Assembly: GCF_015356855.1 (NCBI RefSeq)
Contig: NZ_ARXR01000010.1
Coordinates: 1 to 64,000, forward strand
Reading direction: 5' to 3'
From: Alloalcanivorax venustensis ISO4
Lineage (GTDB): Bacteria > Pseudomonadota > Gammaproteobacteria > Pseudomonadales > Alcanivoracaceae
Length of the DNA stretch: 64,000 nucleotides
Numbering within the stretch: position 1 is the stretch's first letter; each line of letters starts with the position of its first letter. Shown here in pieces: positions 17,847-25,961 of the stretch. The position numbers and the translations under genes are program-made. Under the pieces are notes generated by a model that worked only from the letters and a program-made list of their open reading frames with translations, had not been told where the DNA came from and did not search any database.

Positions 17847-18716
17847 TCAATCCAGCAGGCCGATGCTTTCGGCGGTGTCTTCGATGGCCTGGTAGTCATC
17901 GTTGTCGGCGGGCACGAAGGCGCTGCGCGGGAAGGCCTCGAGCAGCTCCGGGTCGTCGATCGCCAGCAACACCTCGGTGACCCGCTGGCTGAAGCCCTCG
18001 CCGAAGCGCTGGTCCAGGTCGCCGCGCACGGTCCAGTGGTAGTCCGGGTAGGCGGGGGTTTCCCAGATCACCTGCACCTTGTCGGTGTCGATGTCGCCGT
18101 CCGCCAGGGCCTGGTCCCAGACCTGATAGTTGAGCGCGCCGGTGGCGTAGGCGCCGCTTTCCACCAGCGACAGGGTGCGGCTGTGGTCGCCGCTGAAGCC
18201 GACCTTGTCGATCAGTTCCTGGGGCGGCGCGCCGAAGCGTTCGCGGAAGTAATACTCGGGCATCAGCCGGCCGGAGGTGCTGCCCTTGGAGCCGAAAGTG
18301 AACGACGGCTGCTCGGCGAAGGCGTCGGGCAGGCTGTCGCCGGGCTCCAGGCCGGTGCTGCTATTGGCGATGAAATAGGATTTGAAGGCGGTGTCTTCCT
18401 GGCCCTGGGCAATGGCTTGCGAGCCGGGCACCAGGCGCCGGGCCTGAACCCCGGACAGGCCGCCGAACCAGGCCATCTGCACTTCGTCGTTGCGGAAGGC
18501 GGTGACCGCCGCCGGGTAGGACTTCACCGGCACGTATTTCACCGGCACGCCGAGCGCCTCTTCCAGGTGCTCGGCCACTTTGCCGAAGCGCTGTTCCAGG
18601 CGTGACTCGTCCTGGTCGGGGATCGCGGTGAAGGTGAAAGTTTGCGCCGGTTCGCGGGAATCACAGGCGGCCAGCAGCAGCACGGCGCAGGCCGTGGCCA
18701 GAAGGGGTTTGATCAT
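17847..18716 (-). CDS. Putative selenate/selenite ABC transporter substrate-binding lipoprotein
   Basis: 289 residues. A lipobox (LLLAAC, Cys about 19) makes it a lipoprotein facing the periplasm. It has the PhnD-like fold: FTFTAIPDQDESRLEQRF at the start of the mature part, AWFGGLSGVQA and FGSKGSTSGRLMPEYYF ligand-loop segments. A family of PhnD-like proteins encoded beside selD/selU is known as the putative selenate-binding clade; this fits that family in length and context. The ribosome site GGAG precedes ATG 18716. It is first in the ABC sub-operon, 80 bp after selU, with a GC hairpin in between. Confidence 0.87.
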   Translation of the reverse strand: MIKPLLATACAVLLLAACDSREPAQTFTFTAIPDQDESRLEQRFGKVAEHLEEALGVPVKYVPVKSYPAAVTAFRNDEVQMAWFGGLSGVQARRLVPGSQAIAQGQEDTAFKSYFIANSSTGLEPGDSLPDAFAEQPSFTFGSKGSTSGRLMPEYYFRERFGAPPQELIDKVGFSGDHSRTLSLVESGAYATGALNYQVWDQALADGDIDTDKVQVIWETPAYPDYHWTVRGDLDQRFGEGFSQRVTEVLLAIDDPELLEAFPRSAFVPADNDDYQAIEDTAESIGLLD

Positions 18717-18756
18717 TGTCGGCTCCGTTCAATAGGGAGTATTACCGGACGTTATT

Positions 18757-18778
18757 AGGGCCTGTGTGAACAGGCCCT
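18757..18778. other. Perfect 8-bp GC hairpin between selU and the binding-protein gene
   Basis: Arms AGGGCCTG and CAGGCCCT with a six-base loop. There is no T-tract on the minus strand, so it is not a classical terminator. It could stabilise or process a selU-ABC-selD transcript and adjust expression of selU versus transporter. Confidence 0.5.
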
Positions 18779-18796
18779 TCACCGCCGCGTGTCCGG

Positions 18797-19885
18797 CTAT
18801 CCGCGGTGGCTCAGGTATTCCATCACTTGCGCCCGGCTGCCCTGATAGAGAATCGGGCCGTCCCGGCGTTGTAGCATGTAATCGTACATGGGGTCGTAGT
18901 AGCCGCTCAGCAGTTCGCGGATCCACACCCGGTGGCGCTCCACGTCGCCGCCGTGGCGCTGCTGGTCCAGCGCCGCTTCCAGTTCGCCGCGCAAATACTG
19001 ATGGCGGGCGCCGCCCAGCCGTTTGCGGATGCGGTCGAGGGCGGCGAGCAGCGCCTCGGCCAGCCGCTCGAACGCCTGCGCTTCGCCGTAGTGGCGGCTG
19101 TATTCGTCCAGCGGTCCGGTGACGTAGTCCTCCAGAGTCACCTGTACGCGGGCTTCCAGCGGTTCGTCGATGACCACGCGCGGCGACTGGCGGATGCGCG
19201 CCTGCAGATCGTCCGGCACATAGCAGCGGCCGATCAGCTTGCCTTCGTCTTCCACCACCACCGGCGCCGGGCCGCGGTGCTGATGCTTGAGCAGGGCGAT
19301 GGCCAGGCGGTTCTCGAAATCGATCTGGCTGGGTTGGCCCGCCGGCCGGCGGCCGAACGCCGAGCCGCGATGGTGGGCCATCCCTTCCAGATCGATGGCG
19401 TCGGTCAGCCGTTCGATCAGACGCGTCTTGCCGCAGCCGGTGCGGCCGCTGAGCACCACCACGGGCAGGTGGCGCAGGTTGTGCTTGAGCCGGTCGAGCA
19501 GGAAGCGGCGCATCGCCTTGTAGCCGCCCACCACCAGCGGCACGTGCACGCCGGCCAGGTCCAGCCAGGCCTGGGTGGTGCGGCTGCGCAGGCCGCCACG
19601 GAAACAGTATAGATAGCCGTCAGGGTGGGCGCGGTGCCACGCCCGCCAGGCGTCCAGGCGGGCGCTCTTCTTGCGGCCGCTGACCAGTTCGTTGCCGAGA
19701 TCGATGGCCGCCTGCTGGCCCTGCTGCTTGTAGCGGATACCCACCCGGTGCCGCTCGTCATCGTCGAGCAGCGGCAGGTTGCTGGCGGTGGGGAAGGCGC
19801 CCTTGGCGAATTCCACCGGCGCGCGCACGTCCAGTAAGGGAATGTCGCCGAGAAAGAGCCCGGCGTAGTCTCGAGTGTCGTTCAT
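18797..19885 (-). CDS. selU: tRNA 2-selenouridine synthase (SelU/MnmH)
   Basis: 362 residues. An N-terminal rhodanese domain carries catalytic Cys94 in YCFRGGLRSRT, and a P-loop domain has Walker A GRTGCGKT at 147-154. The enzyme replaces sulfur of 2-thiouridine at the wobble position of certain tRNAs with selenium from selenophosphate, passing through a geranylated intermediate. I take ATG 19885; an in-frame ATG at 19948 exists but would add 21 residues coded by the upstream repeat. No selenocysteine genes (selA, selB, selC) are in the window, so tRNA selenation is the only selenium use seen here. Confidence 0.94.
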   Translation of the reverse strand: MNDTRDYAGLFLGDIPLLDVRAPVEFAKGAFPTASNLPLLDDDERHRVGIRYKQQGQQAAIDLGNELVSGRKKSARLDAWRAWHRAHPDGYLYCFRGGLRSRTTQAWLDLAGVHVPLVVGGYKAMRRFLLDRLKHNLRHLPVVVLSGRTGCGKTRLIERLTDAIDLEGMAHHRGSAFGRRPAGQPSQIDFENRLAIALLKHQHRGPAPVVVEDEGKLIGRCYVPDDLQARIRQSPRVVIDEPLEARVQVTLEDYVTGPLDEYSRHYGEAQAFERLAEALLAALDRIRKRLGGARHQYLRGELEAALDQQRHGGDVERHRVWIRELLSGYYDPMYDYMLQRRDGPILYQGSRAQVMEYLSHRG

Positions 19886-19918
19886 GGCGGAGGATTCTAG
19901 CAGCCTGGCAGCTGCCTG

Positions 19919-20203
19919 GCTGCAAGCGTTCAGCTGCAGGCAGGCCATGCTGGCATAAAGGCCGTGCCATGAGCAGCGACACAGGATTCAGGATGCAGGA
20001 TACAGGGGGCCTTGGAGTCAGCGGACAGGCTTGCGTATTAACATGGCGCCGTTGACCAGAACGCAAAGGCGCGAAGCAAAAAGTCTGTCCATTCCTTCTG
20101 CCCTGCCTCCGCGCTGAATCCTGTATCCTGAATCCTGTATCCTGTATCGGCCGGCGAACGCCGGCCCCGGCCTGCCTGCAGCTTGAAGCTTTAAGCTTGC
20201 AGC
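19919..20203. repeat. 285-bp nested inverted-repeat element between selU and the MaoC gene
   Basis: Three nested pairs of arms: GCTGCAAGC (19919-19927) with its complement at 20195-20203; a perfect 15-bp pair AGCTGCAGGCAGGCC (19932-19946) and 20169-20183; and a 25-bp pair with two mismatches, 19981-20005 and 20121-20145. The last is made of short repeated words of the type GATTCAGGATACAG. The centre (20010-20110) shows no coding signal. It is non-autonomous and MITE-like in form; no transposase is present. Confidence 0.75.
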
Positions 20204-20224
20204 GGACCGCCGCGCAGGCGGCGG

Positions 20225-21094
20225 TCAAACCGGGCGCAGCTGGCCGGTGAGGTGCGGTTTGACGCCGTCCTTGGCGACCACGCGGAAATCGAGGCCGCCG
20301 TCCTTTTCTTCGCGGGCGAACTTCACCGTGGCAGGGATGAACATCGGCACCTTGAACTGCACCGCCACGGTGAAGGCTTCCTCGGGCAGCTCGTGTTGCA
20401 GCTGCCCCAGGGCGCGGGCCTTGGACCACATGCCGTGGGCGATCTGGCGCTTGAAGCCGAACAGTTTGGCGGTCAGCGGGTAGAGGTGGATCGGGTTGCG
20501 GTCGCCGGACACGGCGCCGTAACGGCGGCCGGTGTTGCCGGGGACCTTCCATTCAATGGCGTCGGTGACCGGTTCCGGGGTGCCGCGCGAGCCCTTGTCG
20601 GCTTTCACGCCGCTGCCGCCGCCGCGGAAGAAGTTCACCGATTCGCTGGCCCAGACCCGTTCGCCGCCGGTGCTGACCACCGTGAAGATGGAAAACTCGT
20701 AGCCTTTTTCCACCTGGGTCAGGTTGCCCAGGTAGCATTTGATGTTGAGCTGCTCGCGCTCGGCGATGGGGCGGTACTGGGTGATGCTGTTGCGCACGTG
20801 CACCAGGCCCATGGCCGGGAACGGGAAGCCGTCTTCCATCATCAGCGCCATGTGCAGCGGAAAGGCGTGGATGTGCGGGTAGGTGACCGGCAGGCGGCCG
20901 TCGTCGCTGAACCCGCAGACCTTGCGGTAGGCGGCCAGGTGCCCGGCGTCCAGGCCCACATCGTTGAGGCGCAGGCCGACATTGGGCAGTTGCGGGTTTT
21001 TGCCGGGCTTCACCCGGGCACGCATCACCGCCTTGGCGAAATTGACCGGCATCGCCGGGGCGTGGCGCAGCTCGCGGAAGTTCACGTCACTCAT
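20225..21094 (-). CDS. MaoC-like hot-dog domain protein (putative acyl-CoA hydratase/dehydratase)
   Basis: 289 residues. A double hot-dog layout is likely: an N-terminal half with FPLHMALMMEDGFPFPAMGLVH (about 75-97), and a C-terminal half with the MaoC hydratase motif YGAVSGDRNPIHLYPLTAKLFGF (about 195-217), including the Asp/His pair of R-specific enoyl hydratases. The length suits the double hot-dog hydratases involved in acyl-CoA metabolism. I chose ATG 21094, which has AAGGA upstream, over an ATG at 21154. It lies near desT on the same strand. Substrate not determinable. Confidence 0.87.
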   Translation of the reverse strand: MSDVNFRELRHAPAMPVNFAKAVMRARVKPGKNPQLPNVGLRLNDVGLDAGHLAAYRKVCGFSDDGRLPVTYPHIHAFPLHMALMMEDGFPFPAMGLVHVRNSITQYRPIAEREQLNIKCYLGNLTQVEKGYEFSIFTVVSTGGERVWASESVNFFRGGGSGVKADKGSRGTPEPVTDAIEWKVPGNTGRRYGAVSGDRNPIHLYPLTAKLFGFKRQIAHGMWSKARALGQLQHELPEEAFTVAVQFKVPMFIPATVKFAREEKDGGLDFRVVAKDGVKPHLTGQLRPV

Positions 21095-21244
21095 AACAGC
21101 GTCCTTGATCTCTCCAATACGGCCGACGCCGCGTGACAACAGCGGCGTCGGCAAATTGGGGACAGTATAGGCAGTGTGAAGAGCGGCCTGGATTGGCCGT
21201 ATCGCCTGGGGGAGCCCCCGAGCAGGCCTATCAATCCCGGCGGA

Positions 21245-21898
21245 TCAGGTGCGCGGCGGGGTGTCGGAGCGCCACTGGGCCACCCCGAAGTAAATCAGGC
21301 GCACCTGTTTCTCCGCCATGATCAGCATCTCGTGCTGGCCGGCGTCGTCGTCTTCGTCCAGCTCCAGCATTTCCTGGGTCAGGGCGACCACGCTGTTGAC
21401 CACCAGGGACGCCATCATCTGCAGGTCCTCGGCGTTGACCCGCACCAGGAACGGAAAGCGCGCCATATCCATCGCCAGCTCACTGACGAACAAGCGGATT
21501 TCACGGCGGATGGCCTGGCGCATGGTGGCCGAGCCGCCGTACAGCTCCTTTGAAACGAACAGGAAATGGGTGCGGTTATTGCGCACGTAGGTGAAGAAGG
21601 TCTCCATCGACCCGCGGATCATGCGTTCGTTGGGCAGTTCCTGCTGGCGCACTTCACGCATCATCTGGCGCAGGGTGCGAAAGGACTCGTCCAGCAGGGT
21701 CAGGCCCAGGGCGCTCATGTCCGAGAAATGGCGATAAAAGGCGGTGGGCACCACCCCGGCGCGTTTGGTCACTTCACGCAGGCTCAAGGAAGAGAACGGG
21801 GCTTTCTTGGCCACCAGATCCAGGGCCGCATCCATGAGCGCCTGGCGAGTTCGCCCCCTCTTGGGCCGCCGTCCCCGAGTCGGAGTCTCTCTGCTCAT
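21245..21898 (-). CDS. desT: TetR family repressor of unsaturated fatty acid synthesis, DesT/FabR type
   Basis: 217 residues. Basic N-terminus, HTH at about 17-63 ending in VVPTAFYRHFSDMSALG, and a C-terminal acyl-CoA-sensing domain of FabR size. In Pseudomonas aeruginosa the repressor DesT is encoded divergently from the desCB operon and senses the ratio of saturated to unsaturated acyl-CoA. The same arrangement is seen here: divergent from an oxidoreductase and a desaturase with 180 bp between. A FabR-like palindrome overlaps the desC -35 box. The orthology call combines similarity and synteny. Confidence 0.88.
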   Translation of the reverse strand: MSRETPTRGRRPKRGRTRQALMDAALDLVAKKAPFSSLSLREVTKRAGVVPTAFYRHFSDMSALGLTLLDESFRTLRQMMREVRQQELPNERMIRGSMETFFTYVRNNRTHFLFVSKELYGGSATMRQAIRREIRLFVSELAMDMARFPFLVRVNAEDLQMMASLVVNSVVALTQEMLELDEDDDAGQHEMLIMAEKQVRLIYFGVAQWRSDTPPRT

Positions 21899-22007
21899 GG
21901 TTTTTGCTCCCGAGTCATCGTTTTTATTCTCCGCATTTTCGCCATGTTATTGAAAATCCCCGGCCGGATACAGACAACTGGTTGATTTTACTGTGTAAAA
22001 AAGTATA

Positions 22008-22048
22008 AGTGTACATGTGTTGACATTGGTGTCCCGCTTCGGTACAAA
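22008..22048 (+). promoter_or_regulatory. desC promoter with overlapping DesT/FabR-like operator
   Basis: Candidate sigma70 promoter: TTGACA at 22020-22025, 17-bp spacer, TACAAA at 22043-22048. The stretch 22008-22025 (AGTGTACATGTGTTGACA) resembles the FabR palindrome as I remember it (AGCGTACA-N-GTGTT type) and covers the -35 box, so binding would block RNA polymerase. The start codon of desC follows 31 bp after the -10. Confidence 0.6.
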
Positions 22049-22078
22049 GAGCACAACCGTACACAAACGGGAGTTGGC

Positions 22079-23173
22079 ATGAACGTCATCACCGCTTCAA
22101 ATTCACAATCCGGTACTCCGGGCCTGATCCGTCGTCTCGGCAAGGCGCTCAGCACGCCGTTCGACCCGGAGGACTATCTGGCCCTGTTCGATCCGCTGCA
22201 GTCCGCCCGCGAAATACGCGCCCGGGTGATCGGCGTGCAGCGCGAGAGTGACCAGGCGGTGACCCTGACCCTGCAACCCAACCGCCTTTGGAAAGGCCAC
22301 CGCGCCGGTCAGCATGTTCTGCTGGGCGTGGAGATCGAAGGCGTGCGGCATCAACGCTGCTTCTCCCTGTCCTCGGCCCCCGGCGGCGCGCCCACCATCA
22401 GCGTGAAGCGCCAGGGCCGGGGCGGCGTCAGCGACCATCTGGTCAACCGTTGCCGGGAGGGCGACCTGCTCACCCTGGCCGAACCGGCCGGCGAATTCGT
22501 GCTGCCGGACCCGGTGCCGGAGCGCCTTCTGATGGTCACCGCAGGCTCCGGGATTACACCTGTTCACAGTATCGTGAAGTCCCTGCTCGCGTCCAACTTC
22601 GACGGCAAAGTGACCTGGGTGCACTTCGAACGCCGCTACCGGGACCTGATGCTGAGCGACTCCCTGGCGCAATTGCGCCGCGATCCGCGCCTCGACCTGC
22701 GCCTCGTCCTCAGCGGCGACAGCCCGCGCGACGGCGATCAGGCCGGCCGTCTGGATGAACACTGGCTCACGGATAACATCGCCGATGCCGCCGCGCGCAC
22801 CGTTTTCACCTGCGGGCCGGCCGGCTTTCTCGACACGGTGATGGATTGGCACGGCGAACACGGCCGCGCGCCGCTGTTCCATGAGCGTTTCAAAGCGGCG
22901 CCGGTGGTGGCCGGTGAAGGCGGCCGGCTGTACTTCTCGCGCACCGGCGGCCAGGCCGAGGCCGCCGCCGGGGTGTCGCTGCTGGAAGCGGCGGAGCAGG
23001 CCGGCCTCAAGCCCAAGCACGGTTGCCGCATGGGCATCTGCCACACTTGCAAGTGCAAGGTGAGCAAGGGCCGGGTGCGCGACCTGCAGAGCGGCAAAAG
23101 CCGCGAGTTGAACGGCCAGGAAGTTCGTATTTGTGTCCACGCCGCCGAGGGCGACGTGGAACTGGATCTCTAA
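22079..23173 (+). CDS. desC: Ferredoxin reductase-like electron donor to the desaturase (DesC)
   Basis: 364 residues with three domains: FAD-binding (about 45-150, RCFSLSSAPGG flavin motif), NAD(P)-binding (about 155-265, VTAGSGITPVHSI), and a C-terminal plant-type [2Fe-2S] domain. The cluster ligands are GCRMGICHTCKC (three Cys spaced C-x4-C-x2-C) and a final Cys in ICVHAAEG. It passes electrons from NADPH to the membrane desaturase encoded 11 bp downstream. ATG 22079 has GGGAG upstream. First gene of the desCB operon under the DesT-like operator. Confidence 0.93.
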   Translation: MNVITASNSQSGTPGLIRRLGKALSTPFDPEDYLALFDPLQSAREIRARVIGVQRESDQAVTLTLQPNRLWKGHRAGQHVLLGVEIEGVRHQRCFSLSSAPGGAPTISVKRQGRGGVSDHLVNRCREGDLLTLAEPAGEFVLPDPVPERLLMVTAGSGITPVHSIVKSLLASNFDGKVTWVHFERRYRDLMLSDSLAQLRRDPRLDLRLVLSGDSPRDGDQAGRLDEHWLTDNIADAAARTVFTCGPAGFLDTVMDWHGEHGRAPLFHERFKAAPVVAGEGGRLYFSRTGGQAEAAAGVSLLEAAEQAGLKPKHGCRMGICHTCKCKVSKGRVRDLQSGKSRELNGQEVRICVHAAEGDVELDL

Positions 23174-23184
23174 GGAGGCACGCT

Positions 23185-24306
23185 ATGAATGCCAAAGTAG
23201 ATCATTTCGACCCCATCGTATTCGAACGCCCGGGCGTGACGCTGACGCGCTCCCAGGTGGACGCCTTCGGCCGCGAAATCGACGCCCTGCGTGAAGAGAT
23301 CATGGCGGATCTGGGCGAGCAGGACGCGCGCTACATCCGCCGTCTGGTGCGCACCCAGAAAGGCATGGAACTGGCCGGCCGCGGCCTGCTGTTCCTGGGC
23401 GTGCTGCCGCCGGCCTGGCTGGCCGGCACCGCGCTGCTGTCGGTGTCCAAGATTCTGGAAAACATGGAAATCGGCCACAACGTGATGCACGCCCAGTGGG
23501 ATTGGCTGGGTGACCCGGCGCTGGATTCCTCCACCTACGACTGGGACAACACCTGCCCGGCGGAGCAGTGGAAGCATTCGCACAACTACATGCACCACAC
23601 CTTCACCAACGTGGTCGGCAAGGACCGGGATGTGGGCTACGGCATCATGCGCATGTCCGAAGAGCAGCGCTGGAACCCGGCCTACCTGTTCCAGCCCGCC
23701 TATAACTGGGTGCTGGCCTCGTTGTTCCAGTGGGGCGTGGCGTTTCACGACCTGGAAGTGGAGCGCGTGCTCAAGGGCGAGAAAAGCTTCGCCGAATACC
23801 GCGCGCAGCGCCGCAAGATCATGAAGAAGGTGCGCAAGCAGGTGGGTAAGGACTATCTGCTGTTCCCGCTGCTGGCCGGCCCGTTCGCCCCCTGGGTGCT
23901 GGCGGGCAACGCCACCGCCAACCTGACCCGCAACCTGTGGTCGTACCTGATCATTTTCTGCGGCCATTTCACCGAGCACGCGGAAATGTTCAGCGAGGCG
24001 GAAATCGAGAACGAGACCCGCGGCCAGTGGTACCTGCGCCAACTGCTGGGCTCCTCCAACCTGGAAGGCGGCCCGCTGTTCCACATCATGTCCGGCAACC
24101 TCAGCCACCAGATCGAGCACCACCTGTTCCCGGACATGCCGTCCAACCGCTACAAGCAGGTGGCGCCCAAGGTGCGCGAGATTGCCGAGCGCTACGGTCT
24201 GCACTACAACAGCGGCCGTCTGAGCCGCCAGTTCGGCACCGTGCTCAAGCGGATTAACCGCCTGGCGCTGCCGTCCCGGCGCAAGCCGAAAAACGCCACG
24301 GTGTGA
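23185..24306 (+). CDS. desB: Membrane acyl-CoA delta-9 fatty acid desaturase (DesB)
   Basis: 373 residues, di-iron membrane desaturase. The three histidine boxes are visible: GHNVMH (97-102), HSHNYMHH (131-138) and SHQIEHHLFP near residue 310. An extra HFTEHAEMF lies near 270, and hydrophobic pairs flank the boxes. It introduces a cis double bond into saturated acyl chains using oxygen. The ribosome site AAGGAGG lies 7 bp before ATG 23185, settling the start. Electron partner DesC is immediately upstream. Together with Cti at 51.7-54.0 kb it suggests active control of membrane fluidity. Confidence 0.94.
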   Translation: MNAKVDHFDPIVFERPGVTLTRSQVDAFGREIDALREEIMADLGEQDARYIRRLVRTQKGMELAGRGLLFLGVLPPAWLAGTALLSVSKILENMEIGHNVMHAQWDWLGDPALDSSTYDWDNTCPAEQWKHSHNYMHHTFTNVVGKDRDVGYGIMRMSEEQRWNPAYLFQPAYNWVLASLFQWGVAFHDLEVERVLKGEKSFAEYRAQRRKIMKKVRKQVGKDYLLFPLLAGPFAPWVLAGNATANLTRNLWSYLIIFCGHFTEHAEMFSEAEIENETRGQWYLRQLLGSSNLEGGPLFHIMSGNLSHQIEHHLFPDMPSNRYKQVAPKVREIAERYGLHYNSGRLSRQFGTVLKRINRLALPSRRKPKNATV

Positions 24307-24379
24307 AGCGGTTCCGGGTCCCCGGACGGTGTGCTAGTCTCACCACTTGGTATTTACCGTTTGGGGAAGTCGCAACAGG

Positions 24380-25408
24380 ATGGCAGAACTGACCGATTCC
24401 GGCGTGCTTCTGCGCATGGCCTACCGGGCCATGCTCAACGCCGGCATTGATGCCGACGCGGTACTGGCCGAGCTGGGCCTGGACCCGTCCATATTGAACG
24501 TGCCGGATCTGCGCACGCCCCACGATGGCCAGGAATGGTTCTGGGAGGCGTTGGCGAAGGTCTCCAACGACGAGCATGTGGGCCTGCATCTGGGCAAGCA
24601 CATGCCCGTCTACAAGGGCCAGGTGCTGGAGTATCTGTTTCTCTCCAGCCCCACCTTCGGCGAGGGCCTGCACCGTGCGCTCAGCTATCAGCGGCTGCTC
24701 TCCGACGCGGCCCGGGCTGAACTGTTCGAAGAGGGCGAGCGGGTCTTCCTGCGTCAGCCGTTCTGGGGCCGCCGCCTGGCGCACCTCAACGAATGCGTGA
24801 TGATGGGGCTGATCAAGTTCTTCCGCTTCGTCACCGACGACGCCTTCGAGCCCCTGGAAGTCCACTTCGGCCACGAACACCACGCCGACAAGGCCGAATA
24901 CGAGCGCGCCTTCGGCTGCCCGGTGAAATTCGGCATGCCGTCCGTGGGCGTCTATTTCGACTCCCGCCTGATGGCGCTGCCCTCCGCCCACCACGAGCCG
25001 GAGTTGCTGCGTCTGCACGAGCAGCTCGCCAGCGAGCAGGTGGCGCGCCTGGAGAAGCAGGACCTGGTGGCCCAGGTCAACCGGCTGATCGCCGAGCTGC
25101 TGGAATCCGGCCACGCCAACCTGGAAGAAGTGGCCGAGCGCCTGGGCATCAAAGCCCGCCAGCTGCGCACCCGGCTCGCCGACGCCGGCACCAACTTCAA
25201 CCAGCTGGTGGCCGACTACCGCTGCAAGCTGGCCAAGCGCCTGCTCGCCGGCACCGACGAATCCATCGACGAAATCGTCTACCTCACCGGCTTCTCCGAA
25301 CCCTCCACCTTCTACCGCGCCTTCAAGCGCTGGGTGGGCATGACCCCCATCGAGTACCGCAAACTCAAAGCCGAAGAAGACGCCGCCGAAGCCGCCGCCA
25401 AACTCTGA
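24380..25408 (+). CDS. AraC family transcriptional regulator (arabinose-binding-like N-terminal domain)
   Basis: 342 residues. The N-terminal part (about 15-200) matches the PF12625-type ligand region of OruR/ArgR-like activators. The C-terminal two-HTH AraC domain (about 245-330) ends in YLTGFSEPSTFYRAFKRWVGMTP, the family hallmark. An upstream TTG at 24347 would add 11 residues; the ATG at 24380 is preferred. It starts 73 bp after desB, in the same direction. Whether it regulates lipid genes is unknown. Downstream begins repeat copy C. Confidence 0.9.
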   Translation: MAELTDSGVLLRMAYRAMLNAGIDADAVLAELGLDPSILNVPDLRTPHDGQEWFWEALAKVSNDEHVGLHLGKHMPVYKGQVLEYLFLSSPTFGEGLHRALSYQRLLSDAARAELFEEGERVFLRQPFWGRRLAHLNECVMMGLIKFFRFVTDDAFEPLEVHFGHEHHADKAEYERAFGCPVKFGMPSVGVYFDSRLMALPSAHHEPELLRLHEQLASEQVARLEKQDLVAQVNRLIAELLESGHANLEEVAERLGIKARQLRTRLADAGTNFNQLVADYRCKLAKRLLAGTDESIDEIVYLTGFSEPSTFYRAFKRWVGMTPIEYRKLKAEEDAAEAAAKL

Positions 25409-25429
25409 CTCCTGCTGGAGCGGGCTGTG

Positions 25430-25718
25430 GGAGCGGGCCCGGCCCGCGAAAGGCAAGCGGAGCTTGCCGGCAGGACTCCAGAGACCTGGTTCTTCAGGTG
25501 TCCGGAGCTCCGTATCGGAGACGCGGTGCAATGGTGGTGCCTTCAGGGACCGCTCAAGCCATCCATGCCCGCTGTTAGTTTGGCCGTCCCTGGCCAAACA
25601 GCTCCCTCCAGGCACCACCATTGCCCCGATCCCGGTGCGGCCTCTCTGGAGAGAAAAGTTTCTGACATCCTGCCGGGAGCTTCGCTCCCTTTCGCGGGCG
25701 GGGCCCGCTCCCACAAGG
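25430..25718 (+). repeat. Composite intergenic repeat, copy C (hybrid, one module)
   Basis: REP-like unit (25433-25492), module 1 (arms 25523-25542 and 25610-25628, hairpin 25578-25599), then straight into the sequence that in copy B follows module 2 (GATCCCGGTGCGG), and an inverted REP-like unit (about 25668-25718). Relative to copy B, about 185 bp (5004 to about 5188) are missing at a CCCG microhomology. No coding potential. Confidence 0.8.
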
Positions 25719-25795
25719 CCCGATATCACCAAACCAGCTTCGTAGACAGGTGAGGCGCCAGCGATAACCCGGAGCACCGGAATTTCTCACTGGAG

Positions 25796-25900
25796 CGGGT
25801 CTGTGTGCGGCCCTTCCGGGACCCTGGAGAACAGGACGTTCGACAGGGAGCCCCCAGGGACGGGTTCACGGCGTTCCCGGAAGGGCCGCACACAGACCCG
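25796..25900. repeat. 105-bp element with 26-bp perfect inverted arms
   Basis: The arms 25796-25821 and 25875-25900 are exact reverse complements (start CGGGTCTGTGTGCGGCCC). The 53-bp centre has further local pairing (CCCTGG and CCAGGG words). Size and the word CCTTCCGGGACC in the left arm recall the modules in repeats A-C, but the GTTTGGCC hairpin is absent. It lies in the 553-bp gene-free stretch between the AraC gene and fxsA. The remaining bases there show nothing I recognise. Confidence 0.8.
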
Positions 25901-25961
25901 CGTCCCTGCTGGAGGGAACACGCCACGTTGGAGGGCCCTCCTCCGGGAAGGTAGCAACCCG

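Noticed and set aside
13423-19885. Selenocysteine system
   Set aside because: No selA, selB, tRNA-Sec or in-frame TGA with a SECIS-like hairpin was seen; SelD here pairs with SelU only.
19886-19948. Longer SelU start at 19948
   Set aside because: The added residues are encoded by the nested repeat element and do not match the rhodanese start; ATG 19885 fits the family.
19981-20145. Possible CRISPR-like tandem repeats (GATTCAGGATACAG words)
   Set aside because: The words are in inverted orientation and back to back, without regular spacers or cas genes.
25409-25961. Possible remnant insertion sequence in a 553-bp gap
   Set aside because: No transposase fragment in any frame; all structure is explained by REP ends and palindromic modules.
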